DNA from: Pseudomonas monsensis
GTDB lineage: Bacteria; Pseudomonadota; Gammaproteobacteria; Pseudomonadales; Pseudomonadaceae
Direction of reading: 5' to 3'
DNA length: 64,000 nucleotides
Assembly: GCF_014268495.2 (NCBI RefSeq)
Contig: NZ_CP077087.1
Location: 5,165,001 to 5,229,000 of the forward strand
The position numbers and the translations under genes were made by a program. The notes beneath the pieces are model-generated. The model searched no databases. It saw only the letters and a list, made by a program, of their open reading frames with translations, and was not told where the DNA came from. Shown here in pieces: positions 27,244 through 35,626 of this stretch (the stretch's first letter is position 1; each line of letters starts with the position of its first letter).

Positions 27244-28695
27244 TCAGAGCGCCCGGATCACGTGTTTGATTTCCTGAAATGCAGCCAGGCCCCACGGCCC
27301 CAATTCGCGACCGATGCTGCTCTGCTTGTAGCCGCCCCATGCCGTCTGCGGGAAGATCACTTGTGGCGCGTTGAGCCACACCAGCCCCGCCTGCAGGGCG
27401 TTGGCGACCCGGTCGGCGGTCTCGGCGTTACGCGTTACCACACTGGCGACCAGCCCGAACTGACTGTCGTTGGCCAGGGCAATCGCCTCGGCTTCGCTGC
27501 TGAAACTGCGCACACAGAGCACCGGGCCAAAGATCTCTTCACACCACAACGCACTGTCGAGGGGCACTTCGGTGAACACCGTCGGCTGCAAAAAATAGCC
27601 GCGCGGCAGATCCGCCGGACGATTGCCGCCGCACACCAGCTTCGCTCCGGCACTCAGACCCCGGTCAATGTGGCCGAGCACCCGCTGGTATTGCGCCTGA
27701 TTGACCAGTGCGCCCATCTCCACGTCCGGGTCGAACGGATCGGCTACGCGGATTTTTTCTGCACGGGCCTGCAAGCGGTTGAGGAATTCATCGGCCAGCT
27801 CATCGGCGACCAGCACCCGACTGGTGGCCGAGCACATCTGCCCGGCGTTGAAAAAACCGCCGCCGCAAGCCAACTCCACCGCCAGTTCAAGATCGGCATC
27901 TTCAAGCACCAGCAGCGAAGATTTGCCACCCAGTTCCAGGCTCACGCCTTTCACGGTTTCCGCAGCGCGTTGCATCACCTGAACGCCGACAGCGTTGCTG
28001 CCGGTGAAGGAAATCTTCGCAATGCGTGGATCAGCCGAGAGTGGCGCACCGACCGCCAGGCCGGTGCCGCAGACCAGGTTGAATACGCCTTTGGGCAGGC
28101 CGGATTCGGCGATGATCGCCGCCAGTTCCAGCTCCGGCAGCGGCGTGACTTCCGACGGTTTGAGCACCACGCAGCAGCCAGCGGCCAGCGCTGGTGCGAG
28201 TTTCCACGCGGTGGTGACCATCGGGAAATTCCACGGCACGATCAGCCCGACCACACCGCACGGTTCCCGGCGCAGACGGGCGCTGAAATCGTCGCGGGGC
28301 AGCGCCACGTGACTGTCCAGTTGTGCGTCGAGGCCTTCGGCGAGTTCGGCGTAATACTCGAAGGTGGCGATCACGTCGTCGACGTCGATGGCCGCTTCGA
28401 ATTGCGGCTTGCCGTTGTTGCTCGACTGCAGCTTCATCAGGTGGTCGCGACCGTTGCGCACGCCGCTGGCGATGTTGCGCAGGATCGCGCCACGCTCGGC
28501 ACCGCTGGTTTTCGACCAGTCCTTGAACGCTTCCGTGGCAGCAGCGACCGCCAGATCGACCGCTTGTTCGTCACCGCCATTGACCGTGGTCAGCAGCGCT
28601 TCGGTGGCCGGGTTGATCACCCGCAGATGCTCGCAACCGGCTGACCATTGGCCATTGATGAACAGGCCATCGAGTGTGGTCGGGAAATTGATCAT
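27244..28695 (-). CDS. NAD(P)-dependent aldehyde dehydrogenase
   Basis: 483 residues from ATG 28695, overlapping the decarboxylase stop by four bases. ALDH superfamily signatures are present: substrate/cofactor motif GLIVPWNFPMVTTAWKLAPA, FTGSNAVGVQV, catalytic Glu in LELGGKSSLLVLEDAD, and the active Cys in FFNAGQMCSATSRVLV. In this operon it is well placed to oxidise 4-guanidinobutyraldehyde, the product expected from the AruI-like decarboxylase, to 4-guanidinobutyrate. Other amino-aldehydes are possible. Confidence 0.85.
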   Translation of the reverse strand: MINFPTTLDGLFINGQWSAGCEHLRVINPATEALLTTVNGGDEQAVDLAVAAATEAFKDWSKTSGAERGAILRNIASGVRNGRDHLMKLQSSNNGKPQFEAAIDVDDVIATFEYYAELAEGLDAQLDSHVALPRDDFSARLRREPCGVVGLIVPWNFPMVTTAWKLAPALAAGCCVVLKPSEVTPLPELELAAIIAESGLPKGVFNLVCGTGLAVGAPLSADPRIAKISFTGSNAVGVQVMQRAAETVKGVSLELGGKSSLLVLEDADLELAVELACGGGFFNAGQMCSATSRVLVADELADEFLNRLQARAEKIRVADPFDPDVEMGALVNQAQYQRVLGHIDRGLSAGAKLVCGGNRPADLPRGYFLQPTVFTEVPLDSALWCEEIFGPVLCVRSFSSEAEAIALANDSQFGLVASVVTRNAETADRVANALQAGLVWLNAPQVIFPQTAWGGYKQSSIGRELGPWGLAAFQEIKHVIRAL

Positions 28696-30329
28696 TTGGC
28701 CACCGCCTGCATCCATTGGGTCTGGTCGATTTCGATCAGGGTCGGGCCCTGACGATCGGTGGCGGCGCGCAGCGCGCCGCGCAGTTGTTCCACCGAGCCG
28801 ATTGCCTCGGCAGCGCAACCCAGGGCCTTGGCGACGCCGATGAAGTCCGGGGTGTAGATGTCGACGCCGACCGGCTCGATGGCGCGGTTGACCATGTACT
28901 TCTTGATCTCTTCGTAACCCTGGTTATTCCACAGCAGGACGATCACCGGAGTGCGCGCTTCGACCGCGCTGGCCAGTTCCGGCAGGGTGAACTGCAAGCC
29001 GCCGTCACCGATCAGGCACACCACCGGCGCACGGGCGCCATCCTCAATGCTGCCGCCGAGCCACGCGCCAATGGCCGCCGGCAAGGCGTAACCGAGGGTG
29101 CCGTATCCGGTGGACGAGTTGAACCAGCGCCGTGGTCGTTCCGGGTTGAAGGTCAGGTTGCCGGTGTACACCGGTTGCGTGGAATCGCCGACGAACACTG
29201 CATCCGGCAACTCGTGCAGGACGGTTTCGAGGAAGCGCGTCTGCGCCAGGGTTGGCGCATCCCAGCTCGCGGCCAGATCGTCGCGCAAACGCGCGGCGCG
29301 CACCTGGCCCCAATCGTTGCGACGCTCGGCCAGAGGTTTGTGCGACAAAGCACTGAGCAATGCCTGTGCAGCGTTGCGCGAGTCGGCGACCAGCGCCACG
29401 TGTGGCGGATAGTTGCGCACGGTCTGATCGGCGTCGATGTCGATGCGCAGCAGTTTGCCGGGAATCTCGAAGCCGCCGGCGAAGGTCACGTCATAATCGG
29501 TTTCGGCCAGTTCAGTGCCGATCGCCAACACCACGTCGGCATCGGCCACCAGTGCACGGGTCGCGACCAGGCTTTGTGTCGAGCCGATCAGCAGCGGATG
29601 GCTGGACGGCAGCATGCCTTTGGCGTTGATGGTCAGCGCCACCGGAGCGTCGAGCAATTCGGCCAGTTCGATGAGTTCGGCGGCGGCGTCGATCGCACCG
29701 CCGCCCGCGAGAATCAATGGTCGTTGTGCGCCGGCCAGCAGCTCGCTCATGCGGCTCACGGCGGCTGGGGCGGCACCGGCGCGGTCGATGTTGACCGGAA
29801 CGCTGGCGAGCAATTCATCGGCCTCTTCCACCAGCACGTCCAGCGGAATCTCGATGTGCACCGGACGTGGACGCCCGGCCTGGAACAGCGCAAACGCACG
29901 GGCCAGTACGCCCGGCAATTCCGCTGCGGACATCAAGGTATGAGAGAACGCAGCGACGCCACCGACCAACGCACTCTGGTTCGGCAGCTCGTGCAGCTTG
30001 CCGCGACCGCCGCCCAACTGGCTGCGCGTCTGCACGCTGGAGATCACCAGCATCGGGATCGAGTCGGCGTAGGCCTGGCCCATCGCGGTGGTGATGTTGG
30101 TCATGCCCGGACCGGTGATGATGAAGCACACCCCCGGTTTGCCGCGGGTCCGCGCATAGCCGTCGGCCATGAAACCGGCGCCCTGCTCATGCCGTGGAGT
30201 GACATGGTTGATGCTCGAACGGGCCAGCCCGCGATACAACTCCACGGTGTGCACCCCGGGAATGCCGAACACCTGCTCGACCCCATAATTTTCGAGTAAC
30301 TTGACCAGTACTTCGCCACACGTCGCCAT
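28692..30329 (-). CDS. aruI: ThDP-dependent decarboxylase, AruI-like (2-ketoarginine decarboxylase)
   Basis: 545 residues. The opening VLVKLLENYGVEQVFGIPGV with ELYRGLARSS, the catalytic Glu in TPRHEQGAGFMADGYAR, and the ThDP motif GDGGLQFTLPELASAVEA ending in LLWNN place it among acetolactate-synthase-like enzymes. The N-terminal third matches my recollection of P. aeruginosa AruI, which converts 5-guanidino-2-oxopentanoate to 4-guanidinobutyraldehyde in the arginine transaminase pathway. No AruH-like transaminase is in the window. First gene of the minus-strand operon; a LysR gene diverges from it. Substrate specificity is inferred. Confidence 0.78.
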   Translation of the reverse strand: MATCGEVLVKLLENYGVEQVFGIPGVHTVELYRGLARSSINHVTPRHEQGAGFMADGYARTRGKPGVCFIITGPGMTNITTAMGQAYADSIPMLVISSVQTRSQLGGGRGKLHELPNQSALVGGVAAFSHTLMSAAELPGVLARAFALFQAGRPRPVHIEIPLDVLVEEADELLASVPVNIDRAGAAPAAVSRMSELLAGAQRPLILAGGGAIDAAAELIELAELLDAPVALTINAKGMLPSSHPLLIGSTQSLVATRALVADADVVLAIGTELAETDYDVTFAGGFEIPGKLLRIDIDADQTVRNYPPHVALVADSRNAAQALLSALSHKPLAERRNDWGQVRAARLRDDLAASWDAPTLAQTRFLETVLHELPDAVFVGDSTQPVYTGNLTFNPERPRRWFNSSTGYGTLGYALPAAIGAWLGGSIEDGARAPVVCLIGDGGLQFTLPELASAVEARTPVIVLLWNNQGYEEIKKYMVNRAIEPVGVDIYTPDFIGVAKALGCAAEAIGSVEQLRGALRAATDRQGPTLIEIDQTQWMQAVAK

Positions 30330-30369
30330 GTCGATTGCCCTTCTTGTTTGTTCAATACGCCGTGCCAGT

Positions 30370-30456
30370 GTGGGAGCGAGCGTGCTCGCGAAAGCGGTGT
30401 ATCAGCCACATTGATGCTGAATAGAAAACCGTATTCGCGAGCAAGCTCGCTCCCAC
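30370..30456. repeat. REPIN (GTGGGAGCGAGC type) between aruI and the LysR gene
   Basis: Inverted copies GTGGGAGCGAGCGTGCTCGC and TTCGCGAGCAAGCTCGCTCC lie in the divergent promoter region, about 40 bases upstream of aruI. Confidence 0.85.
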
Positions 30457-30558
30457 ATTGATCCGGGTGGAATGGGCTCATTGAACGGGCGGCAGGTAGC
30501 GGCAACAATCGATTAAAAGTCATACTAGCCATGTCCTCACGTCATACCTTGGATCCAC

Positions 30559-31440
30559 ATGAAACGACTGCCTCCCCTGCCCGCCCTGCACACGTTTCTG
30601 ATCACCGCGCAGTGCTGCAACTTCACGCGGGCGGCCGAGCAGTTGCACATCACCCAAGGGGCAGTGAGCCGGCAGATCGCCGGTCTGGAAGAGCATCTGG
30701 GTTATGCGTTATTCATTCGCCTGGCCCGGGGCCTGGAGCTGACCGCCGAAGGGCGTGAATGGCTGCCACGGGTGGAGAAGATCTTCGGCCTGATCAGCGA
30801 AGCCACCGAGCAGATTGGTCTGAAGCGCGAAACCCTGCAGCTCAAGGCCCCCAGCTGCGTGATGCGCTGGTTGGTGCCGCGCCTGCTGCAATGGCAAAAG
30901 GAACGCCCGGACGTGCCGGTCAAACTGACCACCACCCTGGCCCACGGCGTGGACTTTCAGCGCGAGCAGTTCGATGCCGCGGTGATCTACGGCACCCCGC
31001 CGGACAATTCATCGACCGCCCTGCACCTGTTCGATGAGCAACTGACACCGGTCTGTTCACCCGCGTTACTGAAGGGCTCTGCGGCGCTGACCGAACCGAC
31101 CGATCTGCAACAGCATCTGCTGCTGCACCCGACCCGCGACACACAGGACTGGACGGTGTGGCTGAACGCTGCCCAATTGCAGCTGAGCAACGTCAACATG
31201 GGCCAGCATTTCGAGACGCTGGATCAGGCAATGTCGATGGCGTCGCATGGGACAGGGGTAGCGATTGGCGACTGGTCGTTGATCGGCGACGACCTGCGCG
31301 CCGGGCGGCTGGTGATGCCGTTTGAATTGAAGGTGAAGACGGGGCTGGGCTACTACGTGGTGATGCCGCAGGGTGGGGAAGCGTCGCCGCAGTTGGAGGA
31401 GTTGATGATCTGGCTGGTGGAGCAGGCGCATACCCGCTGA
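30559..31440 (+). CDS. LysR-family regulator (GcvA-like)
   Basis: 293 residues. N-terminal winged helix FLITAQCCNFTRAAEQLHIT with recognition helix QGAVSRQIAGLEEHLG. The C-terminal effector domain has LKAPSCVMRWLVPRLLQWQ, as in GcvA/AmpR-type regulators. Divergent from the aruI operon across 229 bases that include a REPIN; control of that operon is likely but not proven. Confidence 0.87.
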   Translation: MKRLPPLPALHTFLITAQCCNFTRAAEQLHITQGAVSRQIAGLEEHLGYALFIRLARGLELTAEGREWLPRVEKIFGLISEATEQIGLKRETLQLKAPSCVMRWLVPRLLQWQKERPDVPVKLTTTLAHGVDFQREQFDAAVIYGTPPDNSSTALHLFDEQLTPVCSPALLKGSAALTEPTDLQQHLLLHPTRDTQDWTVWLNAAQLQLSNVNMGQHFETLDQAMSMASHGTGVAIGDWSLIGDDLRAGRLVMPFELKVKTGLGYYVVMPQGGEASPQLEELMIWLVEQAHTR

Positions 31441-31459
31441 AGCACCACATTCCCCTGCA

Positions 31460-31540
31460 GGCCTTCGCCTGCTCGCGATGGCGGTGGGTCAGTGACATTT
31501 ACGTCGACTGACACACTGCTATCGCGAGCAGGCGAAGGCC
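31460..31540. repeat. REPIN (GGCCTTCGCCTGCTCGCGA type)
   Basis: Inverted copies GGCCTTCGCCTGCTCGCGAT and ATCGCGAGCAGGCGAAGGCC lie between the convergent LysR and SDR genes. Confidence 0.87.
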
Positions 31541-31562
31541 TACGATTGGGACGTGGGAAGCA

Positions 31563-32177
31563 TCAGTAGCCGACCGTAAACCTTTGACGCGAATGCTTCG
31601 GCGTTTCCACTTCGTCGATCAGCGCAATCGCGTAATCCGCGAAGGTGATCCAGCTGCGACCTTCGGCACTGAACAGCAAGTGATCCTTGCCGACTCGGAA
31701 GCTGCCGGTGCGCTCGCCTTCGACGAACTCGGCCGACGGCGACAGAAAGGTCCAGTCCAGCTCGTTCTCCGAACGCAACGCATCGAGAAACGCCGCGCCA
31801 GCGCTGGCCTCGGCTTTGTACTCGGCGGGGAAACCGGCGCTGTCGATCACCCGGGTGTCGTCCGGCAGCAACAGCGAACCGGCACCGCCGACCACCAACA
31901 GACGCTTCACGCCTGCCTGCTTCACCGGGCCGACCACGGCACTGGCGGGCACGGTGGCGAAATGCGCGGCGCTGATCACCACGTCGTGACCGGCCACGGC
32001 GGCTTGCAGCGCTACCGAGTCCAGCACGTCGACATTCTTGCTGACCACGCCGGCACGGCTGCCGATCTTCGAGGTGTCGCGGGCGATAGCCGTAACGCTA
32101 TGGCCGCGACGCAGGGCTTCTTCCAGCAGTTGGCTACCGGCACGGCCGGTGGCACCAATGATTGCGATCTTGCTCAT
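31563..32177 (-). CDS. NAD(P)H-binding SDR-like oxidoreductase
   Basis: 204 residues with a good GGAG site. The Rossmann motif IIGATGRAGSQLLEEALRRG is at residues 6-25. VISAAHFATVPASAVV and KRLLVVGGAGSL follow the atypical short-chain family (YwnB/NmrA-like, PF13460). It is cytoplasmic, often redox- or stress-linked. It lies 45 bases after the MBL-fold gene on the same strand, so the two are probably co-transcribed. Confidence 0.82.
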   Translation of the reverse strand: MSKIAIIGATGRAGSQLLEEALRRGHSVTAIARDTSKIGSRAGVVSKNVDVLDSVALQAAVAGHDVVISAAHFATVPASAVVGPVKQAGVKRLLVVGGAGSLLLPDDTRVIDSAGFPAEYKAEASAGAAFLDALRSENELDWTFLSPSAEFVEGERTGSFRVGKDHLLFSAEGRSWITFADYAIALIDEVETPKHSRQRFTVGY

Positions 32178-32222
32178 GACATTCTCCAGTTGGCTTGAGA
32201 GTGCTGCGTTTTCAGAATCGGG

Positions 32223-33101
32223 TTACCACTGCATTTCGCCCTTGGCGACTTTGGCGCTCAGCTCCAGCGAGCTTTCTTCGCCGAGTTTCGGGTAGCGCTT
32301 CTGCATGGCCTTGATCAGTGCGGCGGAGTCCTTGGCCTTGGCGGTTTCGGCGTCGAACGCCTTAATGTAGTCGGCGGTGAATTTCACGCTGGCCAACGAA
32401 CGGCTGCTCTCGCCCAGGTAATGACCCGGCACCACGGTTTTCGGCTTCAGGGTTTCGATCGAGTGCAGGGTTTGCAGCCAGTCGGCGTGGGATTGCGCGG
32501 TCTGGGTGTCGGCCATCCACACATGGATGTTCTCGGCCACCACGACGCCACCGACCACGGCCTTGAGCGACGGAATCCATACGAAGCTGCGATCCGGTTG
32601 TTTGCCGTCAAGGCCGACCACCTGCAGTTTCTGCCCTTCAAGCATCAGGCTGTCGCCCTTGAGCACGCCCGGCACGATGGTTTTGGCCGGCACGTCGGCG
32701 CCCATTTTCGGGCCCCAGAAGGCGAGCTTGCCGGCGACGGTTTTGTTGATGTGATCGACGGTCGGCTGCGAAGCCAGAACCTCTGCATCGGGGAAGGCCT
32801 GGGTCAGGGTGTCGAGGCCGAAATAGTAATCCGGGTCACCGTGGCTGATGTAAATGGTGGTCAGGTGCTTGCCGCTGGCGCGGATCTTTTCCACGACCTG
32901 TTCGGCCTGGGCCTTGCCGAATTGCGCATCGACCAGAATCGCGTCTTTCTCGCCGCTGACCAGCACCGAGGTCACCGGGAAAATCGCCTTGGTGCCTGGG
33001 TTGTAGACATCCAGTGTCAGGTTGGCGGCAGCGGCATGCGCCGCGAAACCGAGGGTGGCGGTGGCCAGCAAAACGCGCTTGAGGGTAGTGAAGCCGATCA
33101 T
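32223..33101 (-). CDS. exported metallo-beta-lactamase-fold protein with degenerate metal motif
   Basis: 292 residues from ATG 33101. A signal peptide (TTLKRVLLATATLGFAAHAA) indicates export. The MBL fold is seen in SVLVSGEKDAILVDAQFGKA, TTIYISHGDPDYYFGLD and TVVPGHYLGE. The usual HxHxDH is H87-G-D-P-D-Y, so the second and third histidine ligands are replaced by Asp and Tyr, while the GHY histidine persists. Classical two-zinc hydrolysis is therefore doubtful. The gene is divergent from a LysR gene and followed by the SDR gene. A much longer open frame upstream is the LysR gene in antisense. Confidence 0.8.
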   Translation of the reverse strand: MIGFTTLKRVLLATATLGFAAHAAAANLTLDVYNPGTKAIFPVTSVLVSGEKDAILVDAQFGKAQAEQVVEKIRASGKHLTTIYISHGDPDYYFGLDTLTQAFPDAEVLASQPTVDHINKTVAGKLAFWGPKMGADVPAKTIVPGVLKGDSLMLEGQKLQVVGLDGKQPDRSFVWIPSLKAVVGGVVVAENIHVWMADTQTAQSHADWLQTLHSIETLKPKTVVPGHYLGESSRSLASVKFTADYIKAFDAETAKAKDSAALIKAMQKRYPKLGEESSLELSAKVAKGEMQW

Positions 33102-33215
33102 CTGTTGCTCCGTGGTCCGAATGCCGTGTTTGGCGATGGGACAGAGCTTAGTTGCCTGACTCGGTACAAAAAATGCGATGCTTGAACATAGTTTGTTTCT
33201 GAAAGCGGGCAAATC

Positions 33216-34148
33216 ATGGATCGTCTTCAAGCAATGCGGGTGTTTGTCACGGTAGTGGACCTGGGCAGTCAGTCGGCGGCGGCCGATCATCTGGACCTGT
33301 CGCGGCCGGTGGTGTCGCGTTATCTGGCGGAGCTGGAAGACTGGGTCGGCGCGCGCCTGATGCACCGCACCACGCGCAAGTTGAGCCTGACCACGGCGGG
33401 CAGCGAAATCCTCCCGCGCTGCCGGCAGATGCTCGAACTGTCGAGCGACATGCAGGCCGCCGTCAGCGAACCCCACGACGCACCGCGCGGGCTGCTGCGC
33501 ATCAGTGTCAGCACCTCGTTCGGCCAGGCACAACTGGCCGATGCCGTGGCCGCCTACGTCAAACGCTATCCGGGGGTGAGCATCGACCTGCAAATGCTCG
33601 ACCGCACGGTGAACCTGGTGGACGAGCGCATTGATCTGGCAATCCGCACCAGCAATGATCTCGATCCGAACCTGATTGCCCGACGCCTGACCGTGTGTCG
33701 CTCGGTAGTCTGCGCCGCGCCGGCCTATCTGCAAGAACAACCGGCGCCGCAGCGCGTCGAAGCGCTGAGCCGGCACAATTGCCTGACGCACTCGTATTTC
33801 GGCAAGAGCCTTTGGCATTTCGAGGAAGACGGGGAACCGGTTTCGGTGCCGGTACAGGGCAATATCAGCGCCAACGAAGCCAGCACGTTACTGCGCGCAA
33901 CACTGGCCGGTGCGGGGGTGGCGATGCTGCCGACCTATCAGGCCGGGGTGCATATTCACAGCGGTGAGCTGGTGCGCCTGTTGCCCCATGCCGAACCACG
34001 GCAGATGAACATTTACGCGGTGTACGCCTCGCGCAAGCACATGCCGGCGGCGCTGCGCAGCATGCTGGATTTTCTGGTGCAGCGATTCCCCGAAAACCCG
34101 GCTTGGGATGAAGCGGTTTCCAGCGTCAAGCCACAAGCTACACGCTAG
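33216..34148 (+). CDS. LysR-family transcriptional regulator
   Basis: 310 residues. DNA-binding domain MRVFVTVVDLGSQSAAADHL with DLSRPVVSRYLAELEDWVGA; effector domain starting at LLRISVSTSFGQAQLADAVA, of the CrgA/YafC-like class. Divergent from the MBL-fold/SDR pair with 114 bases between starts, so it probably regulates that pair. Confidence 0.87.
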   Translation: MDRLQAMRVFVTVVDLGSQSAAADHLDLSRPVVSRYLAELEDWVGARLMHRTTRKLSLTTAGSEILPRCRQMLELSSDMQAAVSEPHDAPRGLLRISVSTSFGQAQLADAVAAYVKRYPGVSIDLQMLDRTVNLVDERIDLAIRTSNDLDPNLIARRLTVCRSVVCAAPAYLQEQPAPQRVEALSRHNCLTHSYFGKSLWHFEEDGEPVSVPVQGNISANEASTLLRATLAGAGVAMLPTYQAGVHIHSGELVRLLPHAEPRQMNIYAVYASRKHMPAALRSMLDFLVQRFPENPAWDEAVSSVKPQATR

Positions 34149-34254
34149 CTGCGCCGCCATTCATGTTGGCGCGTGCCGCTCGACGCTTGCAGCTGCTTCT
34201 ACCTGACCTATGCTGAAAGTAATACCGCAGGGTATGCGTTCAGAGGTCATTGCC

Positions 34255-34431
34255 ATGAACATCAAAACAAGAAGGTACTTCGCGATTTTCATCACCTGCG
34301 CCGCCACGCTGGCGCTGTACGGCACTGCGGCCTGGCGGGTCGAGCAAATGCGGCAGCTGCCCCGTGATTACGCGAGCTGTAATTTCGAACGCTGCATTCC
34401 GCATAACGCGACGCTCAATGCGTTGCGCTGA
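34255..34431 (+). CDS. small single-helix membrane protein
   Basis: 58 residues from ATG 34255, with AGAGG nine bases upstream. Residues 7-23 (YFAIFITCAATLALYGT) form one helix or an uncleaved signal anchor. A short periplasmic tail with two cysteines (CNFERC) follows. It is not a family I recognise. Convergent with the PobR-like gene, with a REPIN between. Confidence 0.5.
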   Translation: MNIKTRRYFAIFITCAATLALYGTAAWRVEQMRQLPRDYASCNFERCIPHNATLNALR

Positions 34432-34455
34432 TTGATCTGAGCTGGAGTCAATCCG

Positions 34456-34542
34456 GTGGGAGCTGGCTGGCCAGCGATTGCGGATTGACATTCAGCATTG
34501 AGACGGCTGAACCACCCCTATCGCTGGCCAGCCAGCTCCCAC
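34456..34542. repeat. REPIN (GTGGGAGCTGGCTGGCCAGCGA type)
   Basis: Inverted copies GTGGGAGCTGGCTGGCCAGC and TCGCTGGCCAGCCAGCTCCC lie between the small membrane protein and the AraC gene. Confidence 0.87.
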
Positions 34543-34564
34543 AGGGTTCGTGGCGTTCAGGCGT

Positions 34565-35449
34565 TTATTGCTCGGCCTTCAGACGGTCGCGAAACGCCTT
34601 TGGCGAGATTCCCACCCGGCGCCGGAACAGGCGCGTGAAGTTGGTCGGATCGGAAAATCCCAGCAACTCCGACATCTCGTAAATGGTCATGCTGGTGTAG
34701 GTGAGCAAGCGCTTGGCTTCCAGCAACTGGCGTTCGTGCATGATCTGCAGCGCCGGTTGCCCGGCCAGTTCCCGGCAGGTGCCGTTGAGATGCGAGACGG
34801 AAATGCCCAGACGATGGGCCAGATCCTCGACCTTCACATGCTGGCGGTAGGTCTCTTCCACCAATTGAATAAAGCCATTGAGGTATTCGCGCTGGCGTTG
34901 CGGCCGCTGACTGGCGTTGTGTCGCACGATAGCCTGACGGCTGACCCAGACCATAATCACGCTGACCAGCGAATGCATGAGCATTTCCCGCGCCGGCTGA
35001 TGGCCGTTGTACTCGGCCTGCAACGCTGAAAACAGACTGTTCAGGTACTCACCGTCCTTGCCCGCCGGATAGCTTTGCGTCTGGGCCAGGGCGTGCACCG
35101 AATCGCCCAGCTGCGCCTGCAGATGGTTGATCAGCGGCGTGGCGAGGGTAACGATGAAGCCTTCCACGTCCTCGGAAAAACGGAAGCCATGCACCGACAG
35201 CGGCGGCAGGACTTGAATCGCCGGGGTTTCGAGTTGCGTGCGCTGACCTTCGATTTCAAGCTCTGCCTGACCTTTGAAGACGAAGAGTAACTGGCACAGA
35301 TCGGCGTGGCGGTGGGGTTTGATTTCCCATTGGTGTTCGCGGCTGCGGGAAGAAATGGTTTCACAGTGCAGCAAGTCAGGGGTCGGCCAGTCCAGGCTTT
35401 CACCGTAGAGCTTGAACACCGGAATCGAAGGCAGGTCAGGCGTGTTCAT
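34565..35449 (-). CDS. pobR: AraC-family regulator of pobA (PobR-like)
   Basis: 294 residues from ATG 35449; a GTG one codon upstream is also possible. The N-terminal cupin-like half carries HQWEIKPHRHADLCQLLFVF. The C-terminal helix-turn-helix pair is VEDLAHRLGISVSHLNGTCR and MTIYEMSELLGFSDPTNFTR. It is divergent from pobA, which in fluorescent pseudomonads has an AraC-type activator responding to 4-hydroxybenzoate. Assignment rests on that context plus domain type. Confidence 0.8.
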   Translation of the reverse strand: MNTPDLPSIPVFKLYGESLDWPTPDLLHCETISSRSREHQWEIKPHRHADLCQLLFVFKGQAELEIEGQRTQLETPAIQVLPPLSVHGFRFSEDVEGFIVTLATPLINHLQAQLGDSVHALAQTQSYPAGKDGEYLNSLFSALQAEYNGHQPAREMLMHSLVSVIMVWVSRQAIVRHNASQRPQRQREYLNGFIQLVEETYRQHVKVEDLAHRLGISVSHLNGTCRELAGQPALQIMHERQLLEAKRLLTYTSMTIYEMSELLGFSDPTNFTRLFRRRVGISPKAFRDRLKAEQ

Positions 35450-35626
35450 CACTTCAATCCAGGCCTCAGGTTTTTGGGCGATAATCGCACCGATTGGCAG
35501 AATGTACAGATATCGGCTCAGTTTTCACCTTCAATTGACAGACCCGCAAGGGAAAAATGCAAGCACTCGATCCATAAAAATCATTCACCGGCTTTGGCCG
35601 CGTGAAGCTTGCGAGTCATAAAAACA

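Noticed and set aside
32223..33818. 531-codon minus-strand frame
   Set aside because: Only the last 292 codons are a protein with signal peptide and fold; the first part is antisense to the LysR gene.
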